From Flavobacterium enshiense DK69 (GTDB taxonomy: Bacteria; Bacteroidota; Bacteroidia; Flavobacteriales; Flavobacteriaceae): a DNA stretch of 64,000 nucleotides. The stretch lies in the NCBI RefSeq assembly GCF_000498495.1, contig NZ_AVCS01000009.1, positions 1-64,000 on the forward strand, in the 5' to 3' direction. A program made the translations under genes and the position numbers. The stretch's first letter is position 1; each line of letters opens with the position of its first letter. Positions 52,721 through 60,578 of the stretch are shown here, piece by piece. The notes under the pieces are model-generated. The model did no database searches. It was not told where the DNA came from and saw only the letters and a list, made by a program, of their open reading frames with translations.

Positions 52721-53122
52721 GTGGATAAGGAAAAACTCGTATCGGAATTACAGTTCAAGGCAGTCCGAAGCAGTGGCGCGGGAGGGCAGAATGTAAACAA
52801 AGTTGCTTCGAAAGTGGTGCTGCAGTTCGATTTGAAGAACTCGGCGGCTTTTTCTGCGGAAGAAAAAGAGCTGGTTTTGGGTAAACTCGAAAATAAACTT
52901 ACCAAGGAAGGCGTGCTGATCTTAAATTGTGATGAAGACCGAAGCCAATTGCGAAACAAAGAAATTGTAATCAAACGTTTTTTGCTGATTATCGAAGGCG
53001 CCTTGAAGGTTCAGAAACTGCGTAAACCGACTAAGATTCCCCGTTCAGTCATTGAAAGAAGACTGAAAGAAAAGCGAAGTCAATCCGACATAAAACAATC
53101 GCGACGAAAACCGAAATTTTAA
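52721..53122 (+). CDS. arfB: Alternative ribosome-rescue factor ArfB-like, GTG start
   Basis: A 133-residue release-factor-like peptidyl-tRNA hydrolase that rescues stalled ribosomes. The catalytic GGQ tripeptide is at residues 21-23 in SSGAGGQNVNKV. The C-terminal tail is strongly basic (RRLKEKRSQSDIKQSRRKPKF), as needed for insertion in an empty mRNA channel. The start codon is GTG, 2 bases after the DUF4301 stop, making it the last gene of the GGGPS-PnuC-DUF4301 transcript. It has no stop-codon-recognition domain, so it is not RF1 or RF2. Confidence 0.9.
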   Translation: MDKEKLVSELQFKAVRSSGAGGQNVNKVASKVVLQFDLKNSAAFSAEEKELVLGKLENKLTKEGVLILNCDEDRSQLRNKEIVIKRFLLIIEGALKVQKLRKPTKIPRSVIERRLKEKRSQSDIKQSRRKPKF

Positions 53123-53137
53123 TTATTTGAAATTCTG

Positions 53138-53170
53138 TTTGGATTGTTGTTTCTTATAACTCTATCTTTG
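53138..53170 (+). promoter_or_regulatory. Promoter upstream of the TPP riboswitch
   Basis: TTG at 53139-53141 and TATCTTTG at 53163-53170 (21-base spacer) put the transcription start at about 53177, at the beginning of the riboswitch. Confidence 0.6.
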
Positions 53171-53173
53171 CAT

Positions 53174-53255
53174 CGTCTCAAAGGGGTGCTCTAAAATAAT
53201 GAGCTGAGATCATACCCAACGAACCTGGAACAGGTAATGCTGTTTAGGGAAAATG
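53174..53255 (+). ncRNA. TPP riboswitch (THI element)
   Basis: The conserved boxes are present in order: GGGGTGCT (53183-53190), GCTGAGAT then ATACCC (53203-53217), GAACCTG (53221-53227), CAGGTAATGCTG (53231-53242) and AGGGAAAATGA (53246-53256). They define the P1-P5 core of the thiamine pyrophosphate aptamer. A small stem follows at 53262-53280, but no strong terminator is seen, so the expression platform (translational or transcriptional) is uncertain. It controls the downstream TonB receptor. Confidence 0.93.
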
Positions 53256-53347
53256 ACAAATTTGATGCGAATAGCGTCAAGGTCACGTTACAATCATTAA
53301 TTAATTTTTTTAAGAGTAATTACCCCTTTTATTCGTACTCATTACGG

Positions 53348-55579
53348 ATGAAAATTCTATTCAAAATCTTCTTTGCAGGAGTGATGCTGCAATCTTTTCT
53401 AAGTTTTTCTCAGGAAAAAGAAAGAGATACTACAAAAGTAAAAGTGCTCGATGAGGTCTTGGTTTCGGCTGTAAGAGCCAATGAGAAACAGCCTGTCACA
53501 TTTACCAACATGAGCAAGAAAGAACTGGCTGAGCGTAATTTAGGTCAGGATATTCCTGTTTTAATGAATTACATGCCTTCGGTAGTAACAACAACCGATG
53601 CAGGGAATGGAGTTGGCTATACTGGAATCCGTGTACGTGGTAGCGATGCTACGCGTGTGAATGTTACTATCAACGGAATTGCATACAATGACTCGGAATC
53701 GCATGGGACGTATTGGGTAAATATGCCTGATTTTGTTTCTTCGGTGGAAAACCTTCAGTTGCAACGCGGGGTAGGTACGTCAACCAACGGAGCAGGCGCT
53801 TTCGGAGCGAGTCTGAACATGTTGACCGATTCTTATGCGACAAAAGGCAATGGTGAAATTTCTAATTCCTACGGAAGTTTTAATACGCATAAACATACGG
53901 TTAAATTCAGTACCGGTCTGATGAACGATAAATTCGAATTGGCCGGACGCTTTTCGAAAATCAATTCGGATGGCTATATTGACAGGGCTTCTTCCGATTT
54001 GAAATCCTATTTTCTTCAGGGAACGTATGTTGGAAAAACTACTTTGATTAAAGCGTTAGTTTTTGGCGGAAAAGAAAAAACCTATCAGGCCTGGAATGGA
54101 ATTGATCCTTCGGCTATGAAAATTTTGAATTTGAATGAAAATATGGTTAACGATAATCCGACCTATAATATCAGCGGTATTCAAACAGATTCAAATGGAA
54201 ATATAGAAGGGTATTATGATAACGAAATTGATAATTATCAGCAAGACCACGCCCAATTGCATTGGAATGAGAAAATTAATGATAGTTGGAGTACTAATTT
54301 AGCGCTCCATTATACAAAAGGGAAAGGTTATTTTGAACAATATGTTGATGATTGGTATTATTCAAATGTTTTGGGAGGGTCAGATTCTCAACTTTCTTTT
54401 TTGGGGTTGGATCCAATAGTTGTAAATGGACAGACAATAACATCGATGGACTACATAAGAGATAGATGGTTGGATAATGATTTCTACGGAACGACTTTTT
54501 CTGTGAATCATAAAAGTGATAAGTTGGATATGATCTTGGGAGGAGCATGGAATAACTATGAAGGTAAACATTTTGGTAATGTGATTTGGTCTCAATATTC
54601 GGTTCCTTATAATTACCAATACTACAACGACTCTGCTTCAAAAAATGATGTCAATGCTTTTGCTAAGGCTGGCTATAAGGTTAGCAGCCATTGGAGTTTG
54701 TTTGGGGATTTGCAGTGGCGTCGTGTGAATTATAAGGCGAATTCTGATGAAACAGGTCTGGTTGACGATACTTTCAATTTTTTCAACCCGAAAGCAGGGG
54801 TAACCTATACGTTGAACTCGAGAAACAATTTCTATTTCTCGTATGCCAGAGCGAATCGTGAGCCTAACCGTACAGACTACGAAAACGGAAGTCCGAAACC
54901 GGAACAATTGGATGATTTTGAGTTAGGATGGCGTTATGCGACTCTAAGAACAAAATTAAACGTGAATGCTTATTACATGGCCTATAAAGATCAATTGGTG
55001 TTAACCGGTGAGTTGGATGAGGTTGGATCGCCGATCCGCGCAAACAGCGGGGATAGTTACAGGTTGGGTCTAGAAGTGGATGCGGCCATTGCAGTTTTGG
55101 AGCAGTTGGTCATCCGTCCGAATGTTACGGTCAGTGTGAATAAGAATAAGGATTTCATGTTTCAGAGAGATGGTGTGCTACAAAATTTAGGGGATACTAA
55201 TATTGCGTACTCACCAAACTTTATTGCTGGAAATATAATTTCGTATTCGCCTGTAAAAACAGTTCAGTTGTCTTTGTTTACAAAGATCGTGGGAGAACAA
55301 TTTATGGGGAACATCGATTCGGAAACCTCTAAATTGGATGGTTATTTTGTGAATGACTTTTCAGTGAATTGGGAAATCAAGCCAAAGTCGGTGCTGAAAT
55401 CCATTGTAGTAAGCGGATTGGTCAATAATATCTTTGATTATAAGTACGTGTCCAACGGTTATTTCTATACTTACGATGACGATTTTAGCAATCCGGGAAC
55501 TGTTACCACAATCGAAGGGGCAGGTTATTACCCGCAGGCAGGCATAAACGCTATGGTCGGCTTAACGTTAAAGTTCTAA
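53348..55579 (+). CDS. TonB-dependent receptor under a TPP riboswitch, probable thiamine uptake
   Basis: A 743-residue outer-membrane TonB-dependent transporter. Signal peptide 1-20 (LSFS cleavage before Gln-Glu). The plug domain (about 30-150) carries the usual NGIAYNDSESHGTYWVNMPDF loops, and the barrel ends in Phe (LTLKF). There is no N-terminal carboxypeptidase-like domain, unlike SusC. The start at 53348 gives a clean signal peptide; an upstream in-frame extension passes through the riboswitch. Thiamine or a thiamine-precursor (e.g. HMP) substrate is inferred from the TPP riboswitch. No inner-membrane partner gene follows immediately. Confidence 0.92.
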   Translation: MKILFKIFFAGVMLQSFLSFSQEKERDTTKVKVLDEVLVSAVRANEKQPVTFTNMSKKELAERNLGQDIPVLMNYMPSVVTTTDAGNGVGYTGIRVRGSDATRVNVTINGIAYNDSESHGTYWVNMPDFVSSVENLQLQRGVGTSTNGAGAFGASLNMLTDSYATKGNGEISNSYGSFNTHKHTVKFSTGLMNDKFELAGRFSKINSDGYIDRASSDLKSYFLQGTYVGKTTLIKALVFGGKEKTYQAWNGIDPSAMKILNLNENMVNDNPTYNISGIQTDSNGNIEGYYDNEIDNYQQDHAQLHWNEKINDSWSTNLALHYTKGKGYFEQYVDDWYYSNVLGGSDSQLSFLGLDPIVVNGQTITSMDYIRDRWLDNDFYGTTFSVNHKSDKLDMILGGAWNNYEGKHFGNVIWSQYSVPYNYQYYNDSASKNDVNAFAKAGYKVSSHWSLFGDLQWRRVNYKANSDETGLVDDTFNFFNPKAGVTYTLNSRNNFYFSYARANREPNRTDYENGSPKPEQLDDFELGWRYATLRTKLNVNAYYMAYKDQLVLTGELDEVGSPIRANSGDSYRLGLEVDAAIAVLEQLVIRPNVTVSVNKNKDFMFQRDGVLQNLGDTNIAYSPNFIAGNIISYSPVKTVQLSLFTKIVGEQFMGNIDSETSKLDGYFVNDFSVNWEIKPKSVLKSIVVSGLVNNIFDYKYVSNGYFYTYDDDFSNPGTVTTIEGAGYYPQAGINAMVGLTLKF

Positions 55580-55609
55580 GCCTTAGGGTGATTTTGATAA
55601 AAAATTCTG

Positions 55610-55642
55610 AATCCTGACGAGACATTCTCGTCAGGATTTTTT
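55610..55642. terminator. Terminator after the TonB receptor
   Basis: Perfect 12-bp stem AATCCTGACGAG/CTCGTCAGGATT (55610-55621 and 55627-55638), 5-base loop, T run. It overlaps the stop of the convergent lipoprotein gene. Confidence 0.88.
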
Positions 55643-56063
55643 AATTGTAAACATGAATGACGTTGTTGCTAACCGAAGTGCGATATTGTTTCATGGGATA
55701 TTGCATGTCCCTCGCCCTGCCGTCAAATAAATTGTATTTTTTTTCATCACAGGAGCAAATAGCATTTATACCGTCGATTGTCATTGTGGAACAGCTGCTT
55801 AATGACTGATTCGGGCAGGCTGCATCGAAAGCATTGTATCCACTTCCTGTATAGAAAATAATAATGCCTCTGACACCATTTCCGTCGATATAAGCTCCGT
55901 TGCCTGGAACCAGGAGCTGGCTATAACCCGGAAGGTTCATGTTGACCTGAAGGTTTACGGTATAATTTGGCAGGTACGGGTTGTTGTTGTTAGGGCCATC
56001 GTCTTTATGGCAGCCAATGAATGTAATGGCAGTTAACAGTATAAGGTAAAAGTAGCGTTTCAT
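55641..56063 (-). CDS. Rieske-like lipoprotein without cluster histidines
   Basis: A 140-residue lipoprotein with Cys18 in the lipobox. Residues 36-138 look like a Rieske [2Fe-2S] fold: FYTGSGYNAFDAACPNQ, then CSTMTIDGINAICSCDEKKYNLFDGRA. The usual CxH and CxxH ligand pairs are replaced: the first box reads C-P-N (Cys83) and the second C-S-C-D (Cys103, Cys105), leaving cysteines 83, 91, 103 and 105 and no histidine. A cluster may be absent, or bound by cysteines alone, or the fold may be disulfide-bonded instead. It is divergent from greA. Function unknown. Confidence 0.8.
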   Translation of the reverse strand: MKRYFYLILLTAITFIGCHKDDGPNNNNPYLPNYTVNLQVNMNLPGYSQLLVPGNGAYIDGNGVRGIIIFYTGSGYNAFDAACPNQSLSSCSTMTIDGINAICSCDEKKYNLFDGRARDMQYPMKQYRTSVSNNVIHVYN

Positions 56064-56165
56064 GTATTAAATAATTTGAGAAAACAATTGAAAAACAAAT
56101 TTAAATTAATTAACTTTGACAAATGCAGTAATGCAGCAATAAAATCTGAAATAAATTAAAAACAA

Positions 56166-56173
56166 TATCTTTG
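56166..56173 (+). promoter_or_regulatory. greA -7 promoter box
   Basis: TATCTTTG is an exact match to the consensus; the transcription start is predicted near 56179-56180. Confidence 0.6.
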
Positions 56174-56177
56174 TGGA

Positions 56178-56205
56178 AAGAAATCCCGTTCCGATGGGAT
56201 TTTTT
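56178..56205 (+). promoter_or_regulatory. Hairpin with T run at the 5' end of the greA transcript
   Basis: AAATCCC (56181-56187) pairs with GGGATTT (56196-56202) across an 8-base loop, extended by flanking A/T pairs and followed by T residues. It starts at or very near the predicted transcription start, 24 bases before the greA ATG. It could be an attenuator or a 5'-end stabilising structure. Confidence 0.45.
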
Positions 56206-56228
56206 CTATTTATATAAACGATGAAGTT

Positions 56229-56705
56229 ATGAGTACAGTATCTTATTACACAGCAGAAGGATTAAAAAAATTAAAAGATGAATTAGATCATCTTAAAAGT
56301 ATAGAAAGACCAAAAGCATCTCAGGCAATCGCAGAAGCAAGGGATAAAGGCGACTTATCCGAAAATGCAGAATACGATGCTGCAAAAGAAGCGCAGGGAT
56401 TGTTGGAAATGAAGATTTCGAAAATGGAAGAAGTGGTTTCCAATGCCCGACTGATTGATGAATCTCAATTGGATGTTTCAAAAGTATTGGTGCTTTCCAC
56501 GGTAAAGATTAAAAATCAGACCAACGGAATGGAATTGAAATATACTTTGGTGGCTGAAAGCGAAGCAGATTTAAAAACCGGGAAAATCTCTGTAACCTCT
56601 CCAATCGGAAAAGGATTGTTGGGGAAATCAGTTGGTGAAATCGCTGAAATCAATGTGCCGAACGGCGTGTTGAAGTTTGAGGTTTTAGAAATCACCCGCG
56701 ATTAA
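56229..56705 (+). CDS. greA: Transcription elongation factor GreA
   Basis: A 158-residue factor that stimulates RNA polymerase transcript cleavage to rescue backtracked complexes. The N-terminal coiled coil (residues 10-75) has the acidic tip DKGDLSENAEYDAAKE (near residues 40-55), the catalytic metal site. The C-terminal domain ends with GLLGKSVGEIAEINVPNG, the FKBP-like fold seen in GreA. It lies 31 bases upstream of the HIT gene. A hairpin lies in its leader (see separate entry). Confidence 0.95.
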   Translation: MSTVSYYTAEGLKKLKDELDHLKSIERPKASQAIAEARDKGDLSENAEYDAAKEAQGLLEMKISKMEEVVSNARLIDESQLDVSKVLVLSTVKIKNQTNGMELKYTLVAESEADLKTGKISVTSPIGKGLLGKSVGEIAEINVPNGVLKFEVLEITRD

Positions 56706-56736
56706 TTCCGTATTCTCACTATTTAAATCAGTTACT

Positions 56737-57126
56737 ATGGCTTCTATTTTTACAAAGATCATTAACGGCGAGATCCCTTGTTACAAAGTAGCGGAGGATG
56801 ATAATTTTATTGCGTTTCTGGATGTGAATCCAAATGCAAAAGGACATACGCTTTGTGTTCCGAAACAGGAAATCGATAAGGTTTTCGATATGGAAGAAGA
56901 TCATTATCTTGCTTTGATGAAGTTTTCCCGTAAAGTGGCCAAAGCCTTGGAAAAAACCGTGGCGTGCAAACGAATCGGAGTCTCTGTAATCGGATTGGAA
57001 GTGCCGCACGTTCACGTACATTTAATTCCGTTAAACGAAATGGGGGAGATGACTTTCAAACAAAAGGTAAGCCTTAGTCCGGAGCAGTTTGAAAATCTGG
57101 CTAAAGATATTCAGGCTAATCTATAG
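56737..57126 (+). CDS. HIT family protein (HINT-like)
   Basis: A 129-residue histidine-triad nucleotide-binding protein, likely a purine nucleoside phosphoramidase or dinucleotide hydrolase. The HVHVHLIP motif near residue 89 and the N-terminal IFTKIINGEIPCYKVAEDDNFIAFLD are both canonical. It follows greA after 31 bases and ends with a strong terminator, so greA-HIT is one operon, a linkage common in Flavobacteria. Confidence 0.93.
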   Translation: MASIFTKIINGEIPCYKVAEDDNFIAFLDVNPNAKGHTLCVPKQEIDKVFDMEEDHYLALMKFSRKVAKALEKTVACKRIGVSVIGLEVPHVHVHLIPLNEMGEMTFKQKVSLSPEQFENLAKDIQANL

Positions 57127-57148
57127 AAAGACATAGAAGATTATAAAT

Positions 57149-57182
57149 AAAAAAGCGGAATCATTGATTCCGCTTTTTTTTT
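57149..57182 (+). terminator. Terminator after the HIT gene
   Basis: Stem AAAAAGCGGAATCA/TGATTCCGCTTTTT followed by a long T run. Confidence 0.88.
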
Positions 57183-57274
57183 GTCATGATTGCAAATCAG
57201 CCCTATCGGGGCCGGGATTTTTTATTCGACATAAATTTCGTACCTTTCTTGTATAAAAGTAAATATTTCAAATC

Positions 57275-59107
57275 TTGAAACATCGAGACTTCATCTGGTT
57301 ACTTTTTTTTTGCTGTCAAGTCGTAACAGCTCAAGACAAACCGTCTAGTAAGGACTCTACACGAGTATATCAAGAGATTGAAGAATATTCCAATAAAAAT
57401 AAGCTCACAAAATTCGTCCACAAACTTTTATTCAAACCGACACGAGCAAAGAAAAGAGCTCAAAAGACCCAAAAAAAAAGATATTTAATTCAGAAATCAT
57501 TTGACGAATACGAAGGGAAAATAATTCGGAATATAAATATTGAAACACTGGATCCGTTCGGCTATTCCATTGATGATGAAAACAGAAAGCCGGAAACTGG
57601 TGCTGAAAGATTCGGAAATTCTCTTCATGCGAAAACAAAAAAATTGACAATTCGAAATATCCTACTCATAAAAAAAAATGCACCACTTGATTCATTAGTT
57701 GCTAAAGAATCAGAGCGTTTAATCCGTCGCCAGCGTTATACAAGAAGCGTAATTATTAAGCCGGTTCCTATTCCCAACAGCACTGATTCTGTCGATATTT
57801 CTGTTAGGGTTTTAGATTCCTGGAGTTTGGTTCCTAAAGGATCGATTTCAAGCTCGAAAGTCAGATTGGGATTCGCTGATCGTAATTTTTTTGGTTTAGG
57901 TCACCAATTACAGATGGATTATACTGAACTTTTTGCAGATAAGCACAATGCTTACAATGTAATATATACGATTCCAAGTGTAAGAAACACATACATAAAC
58001 ACTACCTTTTTATATAACAAAGATTTAGGTGATAATACAGTCAAAAGTGTAAAAATAGAAAGAGTGTTTTTCTCGCCATTTACCAGATTTGCAGGAGGTG
58101 TTTTGTTTGAAAACAGGTTTCTTAAGGACTCCTTGCCTGATTTAAATAATAATTTTAGTACTCAAAATTTTAATTCCAAAGTACAGAGCTATTGGTTTGG
58201 TCATGCTTTTACAATTTTTAAGGGCAAGAGTGAAGATTATAGAACCTCTAATTTCGTAACTACATTAGGTTTTACAAATGTTTCGTTTTCAGAATCGCCG
58301 ACGAAAATATATGATCCAACTAATTTTATTTCATCCGAGAAGTTATATTTAGCGAGTCTCGGTATTAATACCAGGAAGTACGCTGAAGATAAATACCTTT
58401 TCAGTTACGGTATTATTGAAGATGTTCCTCTTGGAAAAGTCTATTCAATAACAGGCGGATTTCAAGACAAAAATAACCAGTGGAGAAATTATTTTAGCGG
58501 ACGGTTTGCCTACAGCGATTATTACCGCTTTGGTTATTTAGGGTTGGATTTTGAATGGGGAAGTTTTTTCAACAATGGTAAAACTGAAGAAACAGTTTTT
58601 AGGATTGACGGCAATTATTTTACCAATTTACTTTCTTTGGGTAATTGGAAAATAAGACAATTTATTAAACCAAAATTGGTACTGGGAAATAATAGAGCGC
58701 CAACCATTGAAGACAGGGTAAATTTTTCTGATGAAATTGGATTCTCTGGTATTAACAGTCCGCTGATACACGGTACCAATAAACTAGCTATGGCTTTCCA
58801 AACCCAAACATATGCACCTGGGAACTGGTATGGATTTCATTTTAATCCATTTTTTAATATGACTTTTGGACTACTTGGTAATGAAACAGATAGCTTCTTC
58901 AATGATAAATTGTATTCTAAATTTAGTTTAGGCCTATTAATAAACAATAATTATTTTACTTTCGAAAGTTTCCAAATTTCATTCTCTTATTACCCTTCTA
59001 TTCCCTTTGAAGCGACAAATGCTTTTAAAACAGCTTCATTCAGAAACACGGATATAGCATTGCCTGACTTTCAAATTGGGCAACCAACCATAGTTCCTTA
59101 TAATTAA
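57275..59107 (+). CDS. Outer-membrane beta-barrel protein with POTRA-like N-terminal region
   Basis: A 610-residue envelope protein with a TTG start. The signal peptide is DFIWLLFFCCQVVTAQ. The region at about 70-190 (IIRNINIETLDPFGY, then SVIIKPVPIPNSTDSVDISVRVLDSWS) resembles a POTRA-type strand-helix module of BamA/TamA/ShlB proteins. A barrel-like series of aromatic strands follows to the end, where YYPSIPFEATNAF and a Tyr-Asn terminus are not the usual final aromatic residue. I recognise no named family. A near-consensus TACCTTTC box lies 27 bases upstream. A role in outer-membrane protein or lipid transport is inferred only. Confidence 0.82.
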   Translation: MKHRDFIWLLFFCCQVVTAQDKPSSKDSTRVYQEIEEYSNKNKLTKFVHKLLFKPTRAKKRAQKTQKKRYLIQKSFDEYEGKIIRNINIETLDPFGYSIDDENRKPETGAERFGNSLHAKTKKLTIRNILLIKKNAPLDSLVAKESERLIRRQRYTRSVIIKPVPIPNSTDSVDISVRVLDSWSLVPKGSISSSKVRLGFADRNFFGLGHQLQMDYTELFADKHNAYNVIYTIPSVRNTYINTTFLYNKDLGDNTVKSVKIERVFFSPFTRFAGGVLFENRFLKDSLPDLNNNFSTQNFNSKVQSYWFGHAFTIFKGKSEDYRTSNFVTTLGFTNVSFSESPTKIYDPTNFISSEKLYLASLGINTRKYAEDKYLFSYGIIEDVPLGKVYSITGGFQDKNNQWRNYFSGRFAYSDYYRFGYLGLDFEWGSFFNNGKTEETVFRIDGNYFTNLLSLGNWKIRQFIKPKLVLGNNRAPTIEDRVNFSDEIGFSGINSPLIHGTNKLAMAFQTQTYAPGNWYGFHFNPFFNMTFGLLGNETDSFFNDKLYSKFSLGLLINNNYFTFESFQISFSYYPSIPFEATNAFKTASFRNTDIALPDFQIGQPTIVPYN

Positions 59108-59264
59108 TTTAACCCGCTGGGCGGAAAGAAAAAATTATAAATCTTTATCCCGGCGTTACTCCATGCTTAGGTCACATCAAAGTTGTACATAGCCCGAGTA
59201 AAGCCAAGTAAAGATTTTGTCAAATAGAAGTAAAAGCAAAAACGAAATAAGAAGTTTCACTTTT

Positions 59265-60416
59265 TTATACTTCTTTCTTAAAGGTAACCTGCATGGTGGT
59301 TCCTTTTCCAATTTCTGAAAAAGCAACCTTAATCAGTCCGTTATGATACTCTTCAACGATTCTTTTTGTTAGCGAAAGCCCAAGACCCCATCCTCGTCGT
59401 TTTGTGGTGAATCCGGGCTCGAAAATGCTCTTAAACTGGTTCTTCGGAATCCCGCTTCCGGTGTCGGATATTTTAATTTTAACAAAGCGCTCTGTTTCCT
59501 CAATAATAACTGCCAGCTTTCCTCTTCCTTTCATGGCATCAATAGCATTTTTAACCAGATTTTCTATTGTCCAGCTGTGTAGAACAGGGTTCAGTTTGAT
59601 ATAAATAGGGTGCTGAGGTGCCGTGAAAGTGAATTCGACCTGTTTCGATGTACGCGATTTAAGATAATCGAATGATTGTTCGGTTTCCTGAACAAGGTCG
59701 CGGCGTTCCAAAACGGGTTCAGAACCTATTTTAGAGAATCGGTCGGTGATGGTCTGCAGTCGGTTAACGTCCTTTTCAATTTCAGAGACGGTAGTTTCAT
59801 CCACATTGTCTGCTTTCATAATTTCGAGCCAGCCAATCAATGACGATAAAGGCGTCCCAATCTGATGCGCCGTTTCTTTCGCCATACCGGCCCAAAGTCG
59901 GTTTTGTGTTGCCATTTTGCTGGCGCGGTAAAAGTTAAAAATCATTCCGCTGAAAAAGAGCCCGACAAGTACCAAGGCGATCGGGTAATATTTTAATTTT
60001 GTGATTAGCGAGGAGTTTCCGTAATAAAGTAAGTGTTTTTTACCGGCGTAGTCAAATGCAATTGGCGGGTTTTCCGATTTTAAACGGTTTAAAAAGGCAA
60101 TCGATTTGGCTTTATCCTTCGTGATCTCATCATCGACATTGGTCATATTTACGATGCTGTCCCTTTCATTGGTTTGGATTATGGGAATGGTCTTGTTGTT
60201 GCTTATAATTTGCAGCGGTAAATCCAGTTCGGTATTTTCATCAGCATTGTTCAGGTTTTTTGAAGCTGCCGCCCAAAGTTCCATTTTCAGACGTTCTTCG
60301 CTTTTAAACGTTTGGAAGAAAGTATACGTATTCCAAAGTATCAGGACTAAAAAATTGAAAGAAGCGAGAATGATGATCCAGCGTACTAAATTGCGTCTGT
60401 CTGCAGAAAAGTTCAT
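59265..60416 (-). CDS. Sensor histidine kinase (orphan)
   Basis: A 383-residue membrane-bound sensor kinase. Two transmembrane helices (about 12-32 and 143-163) flank a ~110-residue periplasmic sensor region. The histidine box is AKETAHQIGTPLSSLIGWLE (phospho-accepting His near residue 187). The ATPase domain has ENLVKNAIDAM (N box), DTGSGIP (G1) and GWGLGLSLTKRIVEE (G2). No response regulator gene is adjacent, so its partner lies elsewhere. It is transcribed divergently from the flavin reductase-like gene. The sensed signal is unknown. Confidence 0.88.
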   Translation of the reverse strand: MNFSADRRNLVRWIIILASFNFLVLILWNTYTFFQTFKSEERLKMELWAAASKNLNNADENTELDLPLQIISNNKTIPIIQTNERDSIVNMTNVDDEITKDKAKSIAFLNRLKSENPPIAFDYAGKKHLLYYGNSSLITKLKYYPIALVLVGLFFSGMIFNFYRASKMATQNRLWAGMAKETAHQIGTPLSSLIGWLEIMKADNVDETTVSEIEKDVNRLQTITDRFSKIGSEPVLERRDLVQETEQSFDYLKSRTSKQVEFTFTAPQHPIYIKLNPVLHSWTIENLVKNAIDAMKGRGKLAVIIEETERFVKIKISDTGSGIPKNQFKSIFEPGFTTKRRGWGLGLSLTKRIVEEYHNGLIKVAFSEIGKGTTMQVTFKKEV

Positions 60417-60506
60417 ACTTTGTTTGGAATACCTGGGTTATAGAATAGCTAATTTACTAAGTTTATTGGGATAGGCAATAGTTTATTTTTAAATTAAGAA
60501 TTTTCC

Positions 60507-60561
60507 TATATTTGTTTTGAGTTAAAATTAGAGGAAGTTTGGAGTCAAAAAAGTATCTTTG
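60507..60561 (+). promoter_or_regulatory. Two candidate -7 boxes for the flavin reductase-like gene
   Basis: TATATTTG at 60507-60514 and TATCTTTG at 60554-60561, both exact consensus matches; the second is 17 bases before the ATG. Confidence 0.5.
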
Positions 60562-60578
60562 ACAAAATTTTTCAGATT

